This document shows, piece after piece, positions 32,816-41,615 of a stretch of 64,000 nt of DNA. A model generated the notes under the pieces. It did no database searches. It saw only the letters and a program-made list of their open reading frames with translations, and had not been told where the DNA came from. The translations under genes and the position numbers were made by a program. Every line of letters starts with the position of its first letter. Position 1 is the first letter of the stretch. Source of the DNA: Deltaproteobacteria bacterium IMCC39146. GTDB taxonomy: Bacteria; Desulfobacterota; Desulfuromonadia; Desulfuromonadales; BM103. Location: contig JARUHP010000005.1 of the NCBI GenBank assembly GCA_030005635.1, positions 152,714-216,713 of the forward strand, in the 5' to 3' direction.

Positions 32816-32842
32816 GGGGGACATAATACCTATTCTAATGTT
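32816..32842 (+). repeat. Solo RAYT-1 end repeat
   Basis: GGGGGACATAATACCTATTC then TAATGTT, same as the ends of the 22370-23205 unit, with no transposase. It marks the breakpoint of the propeller remnant. Confidence 0.85.
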
Positions 32843-33100
32843 GAACTTTAAAAACGCCAAAAAACTAAACGTGTTACGTTGTAAGTTATTCTTTGTTGAG
32901 CCAACTTTCTAACGGTGGCGCAGAAGGTAAATATTATGAGCAAGGGCGTGAGCCTATAAAAGCTCCAACTAAAAGCATGAAAGACAAATAAGCCGGCCTG
33001 AAACAAGCATGATTTCAGGCCGTTATCTATAGCGTTTCGCAGGTGGAACATGTTAATCAGATAGCCCCTTGCTTACCAAAACCGGAGAGAAGAGTATTTA

Positions 33101-33928
33101 ATGAAAGTCCCAAAAAGGTTAGATCCCCTGCTTCAGGATGGCCTGATCGACGAGGTTCTTGGTCAATTGATGAGCGGCAAAGAGTCAGAGGTGTTCCTGG
33201 TGCGTTGTGGTAGCGAAACCCGATGCGCCAAAGTTTACAAAGATCTCCAACATCGCAGTTTTCATAAGCAGACGCAGTACACGGAAGGTCGCAAGGTCCG
33301 TAGCAGCCGGCGCTCCCGCGCCATGGAAAAACACTCGAGGTTCGGACGCAAGGAACAAGAGGAGGTCTGGCAAAACGCCGAGGGTGATGCCCTCCGTAGT
33401 TTGGCCGCCGCCGGGGTGCGTGTACCCGCAACCTATGACTTTTCTGAAGGGGTCTTGATCATGGAACTGGTCGTTGATGGTGACGGCGCTGTCGCCCCGC
33501 GCCTCAACGACCTGCGCTTGTCCGAAACGCTGGCCCGCGAGTACCATCGTTTGCTGATCGACCAGGTCGTGCTCATGCTTTGCGCTGGGCTCATTCACGG
33601 CGACCTATCCGAATTTAATATACTGCTCGCCGGCGACGGGCCGGTAATCATCGATCTCCCCCAAGCCATTGACGCCGCTGCCAACAACAACGCCAAGCGA
33701 TTTTTCACGCGGGATGTCGACAACCTCGCCACCTATTTCGGTCAGTTTTCGCCCGAACTTCTCGCAACGGACTTTGCCGCGGAGATCTGGCACATTTACG
33801 AAAACGGCGATCTGAAGCCGGGAATGCCCTTGACCGGCCAGTTTGCTCGTATCGAGAAAGCGGTCGACGAAGACCTTATCATGCGGGAGATCAACGACGC
33901 CCGCGAAGAGGCCATGGTCAGGCTTTGA
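33101..33928 (+). CDS. RIO1-like atypical serine kinase
   Basis: 275 aa, PA4780-type bacterial RIO kinase. ATP site LMSGKESEVFLVRCG near 27-41 with Lys in CAKVYKD near 48; flexible loop rich in Arg/Ser (SSRRSRAMEKHSRFG); catalytic loop LIHGDLSEFNILL near 165-177 (Asp, Asn); metal-binding IIDLPQAID near 184. Length and order are complete. RIO kinases are ribosome-assembly factors in archaea and eukaryotes; the bacterial role is not settled. GAGAAGAG precedes the ATG. It stands alone, followed by a 95-bp dispersed element. Confidence 0.9.
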   Translation: MKVPKRLDPLLQDGLIDEVLGQLMSGKESEVFLVRCGSETRCAKVYKDLQHRSFHKQTQYTEGRKVRSSRRSRAMEKHSRFGRKEQEEVWQNAEGDALRSLAAAGVRVPATYDFSEGVLIMELVVDGDGAVAPRLNDLRLSETLAREYHRLLIDQVVLMLCAGLIHGDLSEFNILLAGDGPVIIDLPQAIDAAANNNAKRFFTRDVDNLATYFGQFSPELLATDFAAEIWHIYENGDLKPGMPLTGQFARIEKAVDEDLIMREINDAREEAMVRL

Positions 33929-33939
33929 AGGTGTTGGCT

Positions 33940-34034
33940 GGGGCCGGACCAAGCTAACCACTCGTAATTAAAATAGGTAACCATCAGAAATGTGCTTTTC
34001 TAGGCCTTAAAGACTCATTTTTGATGCAAAAATC
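33940..34034 (+). repeat. ~95-bp dispersed element (GGTCGGACCA family)
   Basis: Head GGGGCCGGACCAAGCTAACC, tail TCTAGGCCTTAAAGACTCAT then TTTTGATGCAAAAATC. The tail also occurs alone at about 1826-1862. Confidence 0.7.
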
Positions 34035-34226
34035 AAATCGTTAGCTGTTTAATCCATGATCGTCTTTGTTACCCAAAATAATGCTCACAAAGGTTGAAAT
34101 AATGTCACGGGATCGGGGGCCCTTGCACAAGGCTCTGTGTGACCTGAGTGAGTTTTATCATGCCCTGAGTCAACCTCACCATTGTCTTTGTTTGCGTAAA
34201 TCCAAAAAACAAAAGAAGAACAACTT

Positions 34227-35606
34227 ATGATACCAACCGCATTTGCAACACTCCCTTTAAAGCCTTCACTTCTGCAAAACTTGACCTCCCTTGGATATGA
34301 CAAAATGACCCCGATTCAGGCCCATAGCCTGCCGCTGATTCTGGCGGGGACAGACGTGATTGCCCAGGCGAAAACCGGCAGTGGCAAAACCGCTGCGTTC
34401 GGCATCGGTCTCTTGTCGCAACTGGTCGTGCCGCACTTCGGTGTACAAGGAATGGTCCTGTGTCCAACTCGCGAACTCGCTGACCAGGTCAGCAAAGAAT
34501 TACGTCGCCTCGCCCGCTTCATTGACAACATCAAGATTCTAACCCTCTGTGGCGGCGTCCCCTTTGGTCCTCAGCTCGGCTCTCTTGAACATGGTGCTCA
34601 CATCGTGGTCGGCACCCCCGGTCGCATGCTCGATCACCTGCGGCGTGGCACTCTCGAGCTGAAATCTTTGAGAATGCTGGTTCTTGACGAAGCTGATCGT
34701 ATGCTCGACATGGGCTTCCAGGATGATCTTAAAGCCATTATTGCCGCCGCGCCAAGGAATCGGCAGACACTGCTCTTCTCGGCCACTTACCCTGAGTCGA
34801 TTGCCGCCATGAGTGCGACGGTCCAGTCTCAACCCGTTACAGTAAAAGTGGAAGCGGTCCACGATAGTCAGCAGATCAAGCAGCTCTTTTATTTAGTCGA
34901 GAGAGAGAAGCGTACTGCCGCACTGGCTCAAGTCCTCGGCCATTACCGTGCAGAATCAACGCTGGTCTTTTGCAATACCAAAAAGGAGTGTCAGGAGGTC
35001 GCCGACACGCTGAAGCAACGTGGCTTTTCAGCCCTGGCGATTCATGGTGATCTGGAACAGCGCGAACGCGACCAGGTGCTGGCGCGCTTTGCCAACAAGA
35101 GCGTGTCAATTCTTGTAGCCACCGATGTCGCGGCACGCGGTATCGATATTAAGGAACTTTCTGCTGTCATTAACTACGAGTTGACCCGCGACCCTGAGGT
35201 TCATATCCATCGCATCGGCCGCACTGGCCGCGCAGGGGAACAAGGTCTGGCACTCAGTCTGGTGACTGATGCGGAGAGGCGGCGGGCAACAGCGATCGAA
35301 GACGCTCTCGGAGAGACCATCGTGCGCGTCGAGGTGGAGACCTTAACCATGCCATCGACCGCAACTCACGAAGCGCCGATGGTGACCCTTTGTATCGAAG
35401 GGGGTCGCAAAAACAAGATGCGCCCTGGCGACATCCTCGGGGCCCTCACCGGAGAAGCGGGGATTCCTGGTAGCGAGGTTGGTAAAATCAACATCTTTGA
35501 CTTCCACACCTTTGTCGCCATACGTCGTCCCAGTGCCCAGCTTGCGCTTGAGAGACTGAGCGCAAACAAGATCAAAGGGCGTTTTTTCAAAGTCAGAAAA
35601 TTTTAG
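34227..35606 (+). CDS. dbpA: ATP-dependent RNA helicase DbpA
   Basis: 459 aa. DEAD-box core: Q-motif GYDKMTPIQAHSLP near 28-41, motif I AKTGSGKT near 50, Ia PTRELADQ, motif II LDEADRMLDMGF near 155, motif III SATYPE, motif VI HRIGRTGRAG near 330. The C-terminal RNA-binding domain from about 385 (GGRKNKMRPGDILGALTGEAGI...GKINIFDFHTFVAI) is the DbpA RRM that targets hairpin 92 of 23S rRNA, so it acts in large-subunit assembly. AGAAGAAC before the ATG. Flanked by repeats on both sides. Confidence 0.95.
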   Translation: MIPTAFATLPLKPSLLQNLTSLGYDKMTPIQAHSLPLILAGTDVIAQAKTGSGKTAAFGIGLLSQLVVPHFGVQGMVLCPTRELADQVSKELRRLARFIDNIKILTLCGGVPFGPQLGSLEHGAHIVVGTPGRMLDHLRRGTLELKSLRMLVLDEADRMLDMGFQDDLKAIIAAAPRNRQTLLFSATYPESIAAMSATVQSQPVTVKVEAVHDSQQIKQLFYLVEREKRTAALAQVLGHYRAESTLVFCNTKKECQEVADTLKQRGFSALAIHGDLEQRERDQVLARFANKSVSILVATDVAARGIDIKELSAVINYELTRDPEVHIHRIGRTGRAGEQGLALSLVTDAERRRATAIEDALGETIVRVEVETLTMPSTATHEAPMVTLCIEGGRKNKMRPGDILGALTGEAGIPGSEVGKINIFDFHTFVAIRRPSAQLALERLSANKIKGRFFKVRKF

Positions 35607-36370
35607 AGCCGGGGACACTTCTGGAAGTGTCCTGAGGTTGTTGAATGCATGATCAATAGCACTCCACCCATCCTGGAGGCCTTGGAGTTGCCGGTTTTGG
35701 TGAGAGCAAAGCATGCCTCTTCAGGGCCCGTCCAGTTCTGGCTGCCGTTGACACCGATCTTTGAGAGCGCTTCACTTTCTGATTCTTTGCGTGATGTTGT
35801 TACGGAACTTTACCTGAAAGTTGTTCTGCCTGCCTTTAAAGAAGAACCCATTGCAGCTTGGTAAAGAAGAATTACAGCTTTTGCATGATTTTGAAAAGCG
35901 ATATATTGTTTATCCGCCATCGGCACTTTCCTTTGTGCAGGGTTGATTAAAATTGCTGTGATTTTAAGCCTGCGTTGCCATGCTGTTCGATAAAGATCGC
36001 ATGACCATTGTGCGGGTGACAACCTGTTTCAGGAATCTGGGGGCACAATACCTCTCTTAGTGTGGTGACCGTTAGCTCATTTCACTGATGAATTATTAAA
36101 TAGGGTAACGGGGTAGGGGGTAGGCTTGATAAATGGGTAAAAGCCGCTAGGGTTACGACATGCCAAGAAAACCACACCTTCATTTTTTAGGGGCTGTCTA
36201 ACATGTCATGTTACGTGGCAACGGTGGGCAGGATGTGTTTTTCGATGAAGGCATCAGGGACACTTCCGGAAGTGTCCCTGTTTGTCAGACCCGTCCCTAT
36301 AACACTATAACCGGCTCCTCCATTAAACTTTACATCTTCATATTCACCAAAAAGGTTCACGGGATTCAAT
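35607..36370. other. Gene-poor stretch with three repeat copies
   Basis: REP palindromes at 35611-35632 (GGGGACACTTCTGGAAGTGTCC) and 36256-36279 (AGGGACACTTCCGGAAGTGTCC, then T; same core as position 1), and a degenerate RAYT-1 repeat at 36039-36065. Short frames of about 70 codons on both strands near 35650-36020 overlap each other, lack ribosome-binding sites and show no motif; they may be decayed gene debris. No other feature seen. Confidence 0.6.
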
Positions 36371-37291
36371 ATGCCAGGACGGCTTAAAATTGGTGTGGCC
36401 CTCGGTGGCGGCGCGGCGCGAGCCTTTTCCCACATTGGAGTCCTCGCCGGACTGACGAGACATGGCATCCCCATCGATATCATCACCGGAACCAGCATGG
36501 GAGCGATTATCGGCGCCATGTACGCCACACAACCGGATGTGGACGGCATCAAGGCGCGCTTCGCTGCCTATATAGCGAGTGATGAATTCGAGGAGTCGGG
36601 ATTTAATTTCTTCAAGGAACTTGAGACCCACGACGAGGGAATTTTAGTCGAAATGGGGCGGCTTGCCCGGCGCGGCGTCTTTAATACCATGATGGTCACC
36701 AAGACCGCTCTGGTTAACGATAAAACAGCCGCAAGCAGCTATGCCTTCCTGCTTGATGATCTAAATGTCGAACAAACCCGCATCCCCTTTGCTGCGGTTG
36801 CCCTCGATCTGGTGAATGGTGAAACGGTGGTACTCACCCAAGGGCGGCTGCGTAATGTCGTCGCCGCCTCCTGCGCTATGCCTGGGGTCCTCAATCCAGT
36901 TAACCTCAATGGTCGGACGCTGGTCGATGGCGGCTGGGCCGAACCAGTCCCGATCAGCGCTGCTCGCCAGCTCGGCGCTGATTTTGTCATCGCTGTCGAC
37001 GTTGGTGATTCTCTGCGCCCCTTCAAAGAACCGCGCAACGCTCTCGATATCATCGCCCGTGCCGATGCCCTGGCGCGCAAGACTTTAAACACCGAGCAGC
37101 TCAAGTCCGCCGATGTCATTCTCTCTCCCCAAAACGTGGTCAACCACTGGGCCGATTTCTCCTCTTCGACGCAGGCCATTGACTGTGGGGAAAATGAGGT
37201 TAATTTGAAGATTGGTTTTGTGCGCCGCGCGCTGGTAAGGTCGCGGTTGAAGAGACGGCCAAAATGGTTTAACTGGTTAACCTGGGGGTAG
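36371..37291 (+). CDS. Patatin-like phospholipase (RssA/NTE type)
   Basis: 306 aa. Oxyanion loop GVALGGGAARAFSHIGVL near 8-25, nucleophile elbow GTSMGAIIG near 40 (Ser42), and catalytic Asp in LVDGGWAEPVP near 181. The Ser-Asp dyad predicts lipid acyl hydrolase or esterase activity, cytosolic or peripheral membrane. The C-terminal tail is basic (RSRLKRRPKW), consistent with membrane contact. The start is set by the ATG at 36371; the ribosome-binding site is weak. The cupin gene begins 8 bp later, so the two are likely co-transcribed. Confidence 0.9.
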   Translation: MPGRLKIGVALGGGAARAFSHIGVLAGLTRHGIPIDIITGTSMGAIIGAMYATQPDVDGIKARFAAYIASDEFEESGFNFFKELETHDEGILVEMGRLARRGVFNTMMVTKTALVNDKTAASSYAFLLDDLNVEQTRIPFAAVALDLVNGETVVLTQGRLRNVVAASCAMPGVLNPVNLNGRTLVDGGWAEPVPISAARQLGADFVIAVDVGDSLRPFKEPRNALDIIARADALARKTLNTEQLKSADVILSPQNVVNHWADFSSSTQAIDCGENEVNLKIGFVRRALVRSRLKRRPKWFNWLTWG

Positions 37292-37298
37292 TGCAGCT

Positions 37299-37880
37299 GT
37301 GATAGATTCTATTGTGTGTCCCCATTGCCAAACCTGGTATAACTTTGCCAATAAGAAACAGGAACTCAACAGAAGAGAGCGAACCTTGATAAACACCTTA
37401 ATCACAAAACTTAAGCTCCAACCTCATCCAGAAGGTGGCTGGTACCGCGAGACCTACCGCGCAACGGAATGCCTCCCTCCAACTGTCTTACCAGATCGCT
37501 TTTTTGGACAACGCAGCCTTGCAACAGCGATCTATTTTCTGCTCAGATCAGAGTCTTTCTCCGCTCTGCATCGTATTAAATCAGACGAACAATGGCACTT
37601 CTATAGCGGCAGCTCACTCACCGTTCATGTTATCCACCCAGACGGTCGCTATGCTCCGATCAAGCTCGGGCAAAACCTGTCTCAGGACGAAACTTTCCAG
37701 GCGGTGGTGCCGCATGGTTGCTGGTTTGGTGCAACAGTCGACACACCTGATTCTTATGCTCTGGTCGGTTGCAGTGTTGCTCCAGGCTTTGACTTCGCCG
37801 ATTTTGAAATGGCAGAGCTCGATAGCTTAAGCAAGGAATTCCCTCAGCATGCAAAATTGATCGCCCGCCTGACGCGTTAG
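37299..37880 (+). CDS. DUF985 cupin-domain protein
   Basis: 193 aa if started at the GTG at 37299. The DUF985 domain proper begins near residue 30: LINTLITKLKLQPHPEGGWYRETYRA, then YFLLRSESFSALHRIKSDEQWHFYSG and VPHGCWFGATVD, a single cupin barrel with candidate metal ligands His and Glu. The N-terminal CPHC stretch is not part of the family and overlaps REP-like DNA, so a TTG at 37386 with GAGAG upstream may be the true start (about 164 aa). Family members are thought to bind sugars or polyketide intermediates; the role is unknown. Confidence 0.78.
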   Translation: MIDSIVCPHCQTWYNFANKKQELNRRERTLINTLITKLKLQPHPEGGWYRETYRATECLPPTVLPDRFFGQRSLATAIYFLLRSESFSALHRIKSDEQWHFYSGSSLTVHVIHPDGRYAPIKLGQNLSQDETFQAVVPHGCWFGATVDTPDSYALVGCSVAPGFDFADFEMAELDSLSKEFPQHAKLIARLTR

Positions 37881-37945
37881 ATACCAAGGTGGTGATCTGC
37901 ATATTTTAAACTTTATGACCATTGAAACAGTTAAGGAGGCTAGCC

Positions 37946-38767
37946 ATGAATTTCATCGAAGTCGACCGGCAAACCTGCAAAAAGGATGGTGCCTGTAGCG
38001 CTGTTTGCCCTGCCAAACTGATCAACTTTACTAAGGGTGAATACCCAACCCCGATTGCTGAGGCAGAAGAGCTTTGTATCCGCTGCGGCCATTGCGTTGC
38101 GGTTTGCTCGTCAAGTAGTTTTCTGCATGCAGAGATGCTAATGACACGCTGCCCGAAAGTGCAGCCAGAACTGTTTTTGTCGACTGAACAGAGCGAACAG
38201 TTTTTACGCAGCCGTCGCTCGATTCGTAACTACAAAGAGAAAGCTGTGCCCCGGGAGACTTTGCAAAAGCTCATTGAGGCGGCTCGCTATGCGCCGACCG
38301 GTCACAATAGTCAAAGTGTTGAATGGCTGGTGCTAAGCGATCGTGATGAATTGAACAACCTGTGCCAGATTGTTGGTCAGTGGATGCGTTGGATGCTGGC
38401 TAACATGAAAGAGTTTGCTTTGTCGCTTCATATCGATAAAGCTCTTGAGAGGTTGGAGGAGGGCGAGGACGTCGTTTTACGTGGCGCCCCGGTACTTGTC
38501 GTGGCTCACGCGCTCGAAGATGACCCTATGGCCCAAACCAGCAGTACGATCGCTTTGACGTACCTGGAATTGGCCGCCACTGGCATGGAGCTTGGTGGCT
38601 GTTGGGCTGGTTATTTTAACGCCGCTGTGAACACCTTTCCGCCGATGCGGAAGGCTCTCGATTTACCTGAAGGGCACCAGTGTTGTGGTGCGATGATGAT
38701 GGGCTATCCGAAGTTCCGTTATTATCGTATGCCTGAACGAAAGACTCCGCCGATTACTTGGCGATAG
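37946..38767 (+). CDS. Ferredoxin-domain nitroreductase family protein (copy 2)
   Basis: 273 aa from the ATG at 37946, chosen for AAGGAGG eight bases upstream. Cysteine motifs CKKDGACSAVCP near 10-21 and CIRCGHCVAVC near 47-57 bind two [4Fe-4S] clusters. The nitroreductase domain starts RSRRSIRNYKEKAVP near 90, with RYAPTGHNSQSVEW as the FMN loop and GMELGGCWAGYF near 220. Same architecture as 13353-14267 but shorter and clearly divergent. Probably takes electrons from a ferredoxin-like donor. It is downstream of the cupin gene by 65 bp, possibly the same transcript. Confidence 0.9.
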   Translation: MNFIEVDRQTCKKDGACSAVCPAKLINFTKGEYPTPIAEAEELCIRCGHCVAVCSSSSFLHAEMLMTRCPKVQPELFLSTEQSEQFLRSRRSIRNYKEKAVPRETLQKLIEAARYAPTGHNSQSVEWLVLSDRDELNNLCQIVGQWMRWMLANMKEFALSLHIDKALERLEEGEDVVLRGAPVLVVAHALEDDPMAQTSSTIALTYLELAATGMELGGCWAGYFNAAVNTFPPMRKALDLPEGHQCCGAMMMGYPKFRYYRMPERKTPPITWR

Positions 38768-38772
38768 TGCTG

Positions 38773-38812
38773 TTGGATTTGGGGACGCCTTGGTAATGTG
38801 GCCCCGATCCAA
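38773..38812. repeat. REP-like palindrome after nitroreductase gene
   Basis: TTGGATTTGGGGAC...GTGGCCCCGATCCAA; arms TTGGAT/ATCCAA and GGGG/CCCC, starting five bases after the stop codon. May serve as a transcript end. Confidence 0.55.
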
Positions 38813-38913
38813 ATCTTAGAAAACAGATGAACAATATTTATCTAAGCTACCTATTTTCAACGACAATATAGATGGTCGTACGCATCGAATCGACCACGAT
38901 AAACCTGGTACTT

Positions 38914-38938
38914 GGGGACACACAATTTGTGTGTCCCC
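38914..38938. repeat. Perfect REP palindrome
   Basis: GGGGACACACAA T TTGTGTGTCCCC. A single REP arm-like AGGTCAGGACTTGAATCTTG of the 50-bp family lies at 39043-39062 in the same gap. Confidence 0.8.
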
Positions 38939-39087
38939 GAATACAAAGTAAGGTAAAAAGTGTAACCCAAACTTCAGTATTGATGCGAAAAACGGCTGGC
39001 ATTTGCAGAAAAACAATGGAGAATGTTGACACATTATTGTTCGAGGTCAGGACTTGAATCTTGATTTCATGTAAGGCTCCTTTTACA

Positions 39088-39126
39088 GGGCCCCTTAATA
39101 TTAGGGGCCCTTTTAAGTGCTCTCCC
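39088..39126 (+). terminator. GC-rich hairpin with second arm, terminator-like
   Basis: GGGCCCC TTAATATTA GGGGCCC followed by TTTTAAG and a further CTCTCCC. Same layout as the REP family with a substituted stem. It lies upstream of the cytochrome gene, so it may insulate it. Confidence 0.5.
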
Positions 39127-39262
39127 ATTATGTTTAAGTGAGCCCTTGTCAGAAGCAAAGTTCAGACTAGAATGAAAAGGGCTCAGGAGAGTAAAGGTTT
39201 TGTGGTTTAGATCCTTTCGAGTTTTATGTGAGCTATAACCACCCATCAAAAGGAGCAAGGAT

Positions 39263-39796
39263 ATGAACAAGTTTCTGACACTGAGTGCAATGTTGCTGGC
39301 CTTGGTGATCTTCGGCTGCGGTTCTTCTGAGGAACCAAAAACGACGCAGGGTTCCAAAGAAACAAAGACCGAGAAGATGACTGAAGCAGCCAAGTCTGCC
39401 GTCGAGGAAGTTAAGGAAATAGCTACGGATGTCGCTGATAAGGCCGTCGAGATGGAAAAACAAGCTGAACCTGCCATCAAGGAAGCCGCTGCTGAGACCA
39501 AGGCTATGGCTGTTGCTGCGGCCGACAAAGCTGGTGAGATGATGACCGCCGGCAAAGTTGTCGCTGCGGCTAAGCAAGCGGTCAGTCCCGAGACCATCAT
39601 ACTCGAAGCCAGCTATGGCAACATTACCTTCCCGCATGCGGTTCATTCGGCTGCGTTTGCCTGCAACACCTGTCACGGTGAAGGCACTCCCGGGTTGTTC
39701 GGCCTCGACAAAGAAAAGGCCCATGTGCTCTGTAAAGATTGCCACAAGCAGCAAGGGGGCGGCCCGACAGCTTGCAATGGCTGTCACAAGAAGTAA
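39263..39796 (+). CDS. Three-haem c7-like cytochrome lipoprotein
   Basis: 177 aa. Signal peptide with lipobox IFGC (Cys19). Residues 25-105 are a low-complexity Ala/Lys/Glu helix (KMTEAAKSAVEEVKE, ADKAVEMEKQAEPAIKEAAA) resembling a long coiled stalk. The C-terminal 65 residues hold CNTCH, CKDCH and CNGCH haem-binding motifs plus a leading FPHAVHS that supplies a distal His, the pattern of class III/c7 cytochromes. Expected in the outer membrane or periplasm, passing electrons; typical of metal- and sulfur-reducing Desulfuromonadales. AAAAGGAGC precedes the ATG. The haem domain is preceded by an unusually long spacer. Confidence 0.9.
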   Translation: MNKFLTLSAMLLALVIFGCGSSEEPKTTQGSKETKTEKMTEAAKSAVEEVKEIATDVADKAVEMEKQAEPAIKEAAAETKAMAVAAADKAGEMMTAGKVVAAAKQAVSPETIILEASYGNITFPHAVHSAAFACNTCHGEGTPGLFGLDKEKAHVLCKDCHKQQGGGPTACNGCHKK

Positions 39797-39868
39797 ACGC
39801 TACCGCAGAGTTGGTTCCATTTTAATAATAAGTATCCCGCTGAGTCGCGGTCAGGGAAGTTAGGGCTT

Positions 39869-40933
39869 ATGAGCAAGTTGTTCACGCCACTACACATGCG
39901 TTCGTTGACGCTACGCAACCGAATTCTCGTTTCGCCGATGTGCCAATACTCATGCATTGAAGGTGTGCCAAACGACTGGCACAAGGTTCACCTCGGCAGC
40001 CGCGCCGTGGGTGGCGCTGCCATGGTGATCGCCGAAGCGACCTCGGTGACGCCAGCAGGACGAATCAGTCCAAATGATACTGGTCTTTGGAACGATGTTC
40101 AGGCCGAGGCGTTTGCCCCGATCACAGATTTTATCAAAGGGCAGGGCGCTGTTGCCGCCATCCAGTTGGGGCATGCCGGCCGCAAGGCTTCGGTGCAGCC
40201 TCCCTGGAAGGGTGGCAATGCCGTGTCGGGAAATGCCGGCGGCTGGCAGCCGGTTGCTCCCAGCGCAATCGCTTTCGGTCCTAATTCACCACTGCCTGCC
40301 GAGCTTGGTGGCACCGATATAGAAGAAATCGTTGATCAGTTCGAAGCTGCGGCTTGTCGTGCTCTGCAGGCCGGCTTCCAGGTAATCGAGGTGCATATGG
40401 CGCACGGTTATTTGCTACACCAGTTTTTGTCGCCGCTCAGTAATAAACGAGAGGATGCCTATGGCGGCAGTCTGGAAAACCGTATGCGCTTTCCCCTCGA
40501 CGTGCTTTGCCGAGTTCGTCAGGTCTGGCCCGAGGATCTCCCTGTTATGGTACGTATTTCAGCAACCGATTGGGTCGAGGGTGGTTGGGATTTACCCCAA
40601 TCTCTGGAGTTGTGTCAGAAGTTCAAAACACTCGGGGTCGAATTGGTCGATGTCTCTTCGGCAGGACTGGTGCCCGATGCCGTCATTCCTGTTGCACCGT
40701 GCTTTCAGGTGCCACTGGCCAAAGAGATTCGTCATCAGATAGGTATTGCCACCGGGGCTGTCGGCTTGATCACCGCCGCAGCGCAGGCCGAGCAGATCAT
40801 TGCCACCGGCTGTGCCGACGTTGTTCTGCTTGCCAGAGAGTTGCTGCGTGATCCTTATTGGCCGATTCATGCAGCAGGAGTACTCGGGGTCGATTTCCCT
40901 TGGCCTGTTCAGTATGAGCGGGCTAAGCCTTGA
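39869..40933 (+). CDS. NADH:flavin oxidoreductase, YqjM-like Old Yellow Enzyme
   Basis: 354 aa. FMN TIM barrel of the thermophilic-like/YqjM class: MSKLFTPLHMRSLTLRNRILVSPMCQYS with the redox-tuning Cys near 25, AIQLGHAGRKAS near 100 (substrate Gln, His), EVHMAHGYLLHQFLSPLSNKR near 174-194, ENRMRFPLDVLCRVR, and the phosphate-binding GLITAAAQAEQI...ADVVLLARELLRDPYWP near 295-335. Reduces activated C=C bonds with NAD(P)H in relatives. No gap in conserved motifs. It lies 72 bp after the cytochrome gene; co-transcription is possible. Confidence 0.92.
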   Translation: MSKLFTPLHMRSLTLRNRILVSPMCQYSCIEGVPNDWHKVHLGSRAVGGAAMVIAEATSVTPAGRISPNDTGLWNDVQAEAFAPITDFIKGQGAVAAIQLGHAGRKASVQPPWKGGNAVSGNAGGWQPVAPSAIAFGPNSPLPAELGGTDIEEIVDQFEAAACRALQAGFQVIEVHMAHGYLLHQFLSPLSNKREDAYGGSLENRMRFPLDVLCRVRQVWPEDLPVMVRISATDWVEGGWDLPQSLELCQKFKTLGVELVDVSSAGLVPDAVIPVAPCFQVPLAKEIRHQIGIATGAVGLITAAAQAEQIIATGCADVVLLARELLRDPYWPIHAAGVLGVDFPWPVQYERAKP

Positions 40934-40934
40934 T

Positions 40935-40963
40935 CCGGTGACACATTACTATTGTGACACCGG
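40935..40963. repeat. REP-type palindrome, likely transcript end
   Basis: CCGGTGACACA TTACTA TTGTGACACCGG starts one base after the OYE stop codon. Confidence 0.65.
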
Positions 40964-41323
40964 GTCCAAAATCGAAGAACTCCAATTTTGCCCTGTAAGA
41001 CACTTTCTTTTTTTAAAACTCCTCAAGTCACTGATCACAACATTCTTATTTCATACACTTTTATGCCTCTCATCATCTTTTGTTGTTAGATCCTAAAAGA
41101 AGGGGATGGTGTGCCTTTGTTTACCAATTCCAATACACACCATCACACAACGTCGCATAATATATATTATGTAAACTTTGGTATTGTTTAAACATGATGA
41201 AGAATGCAGGGGAATCTTGTTGGTTGAAAAATGGATGGTACGAATATAGAGGGATTGATGCATGCAGACGAATTGGCGGTCAGAAAGTCCATGCTTCGGC
41301 ATGCGTCTAAAAAAGAAAGAGGC
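40964..41323. other. AT-rich gap, no gene seen
   Basis: 360 bp of A/T-rich sequence. Contains the AT palindrome CATAATATATATTATG (41154-41169) and a small hairpin CATGCTTCGGCATG (41290-41303). Candidate frames lack ribosome-binding sites. Confidence 0.5.
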
Positions 41324-41458
41324 TTACAGGGCAAATATGGAAGCCGCACTTTCCAGGAGATGAAAGTGCGGCGGTAGAACTACCAGCATGAAGCTACAAC
41401 CTGCCAGCTGAGACAAAAAGCCTGGATATAAGTCATCAATCAATTTTGGCCTTTGCAT
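41324..41458 (-). CDS. Possible small protein, 44 aa
   Basis: Starts MQRPKLIDDLYPGFLSQLAG at the ATG at 41458, which has AAGGAAGAG at a good distance. The middle LAGCSFMLVVLPPHF is hydrophobic and could be a short membrane segment. The 3' part of the frame encodes a stable RNA hairpin GCCGCACTTTC/GAAAGTGCGGC (41343-41372). No family recognised. It may equally be a non-coding hairpin with a chance frame. Confidence 0.35.
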   Translation of the reverse strand: MQRPKLIDDLYPGFLSQLAGCSFMLVVLPPHFHLLESAASIFAL

Positions 41459-41615
41459 GTTTGTCTCTTCCTTGTGGGTGAGCAATAACGAAAAGCTCGG
41501 GAGTTTCTTGTTGATTTTCCCCCTCGTCAACTGGTTGCCTTTGCCCTAGTGCACGGGTCGACTTCTTCTGGATAGACAGAACCTCTTTTGATTTTTTAGA
41601 AACAGACCCCCTGCC

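Noticed and set aside
35649..36022. Two overlapping ~70-codon frames on opposite strands
   Set aside because: No ribosome-binding site, no motif, and they contradict each other; treated as gene debris.
37299..37385. CPHC zinc-ribbon domain fused to the DUF985 cupin
   Set aside because: A single CxxC next to REP-like DNA; more likely an artefact of an upstream GTG, with the true start near 37386.
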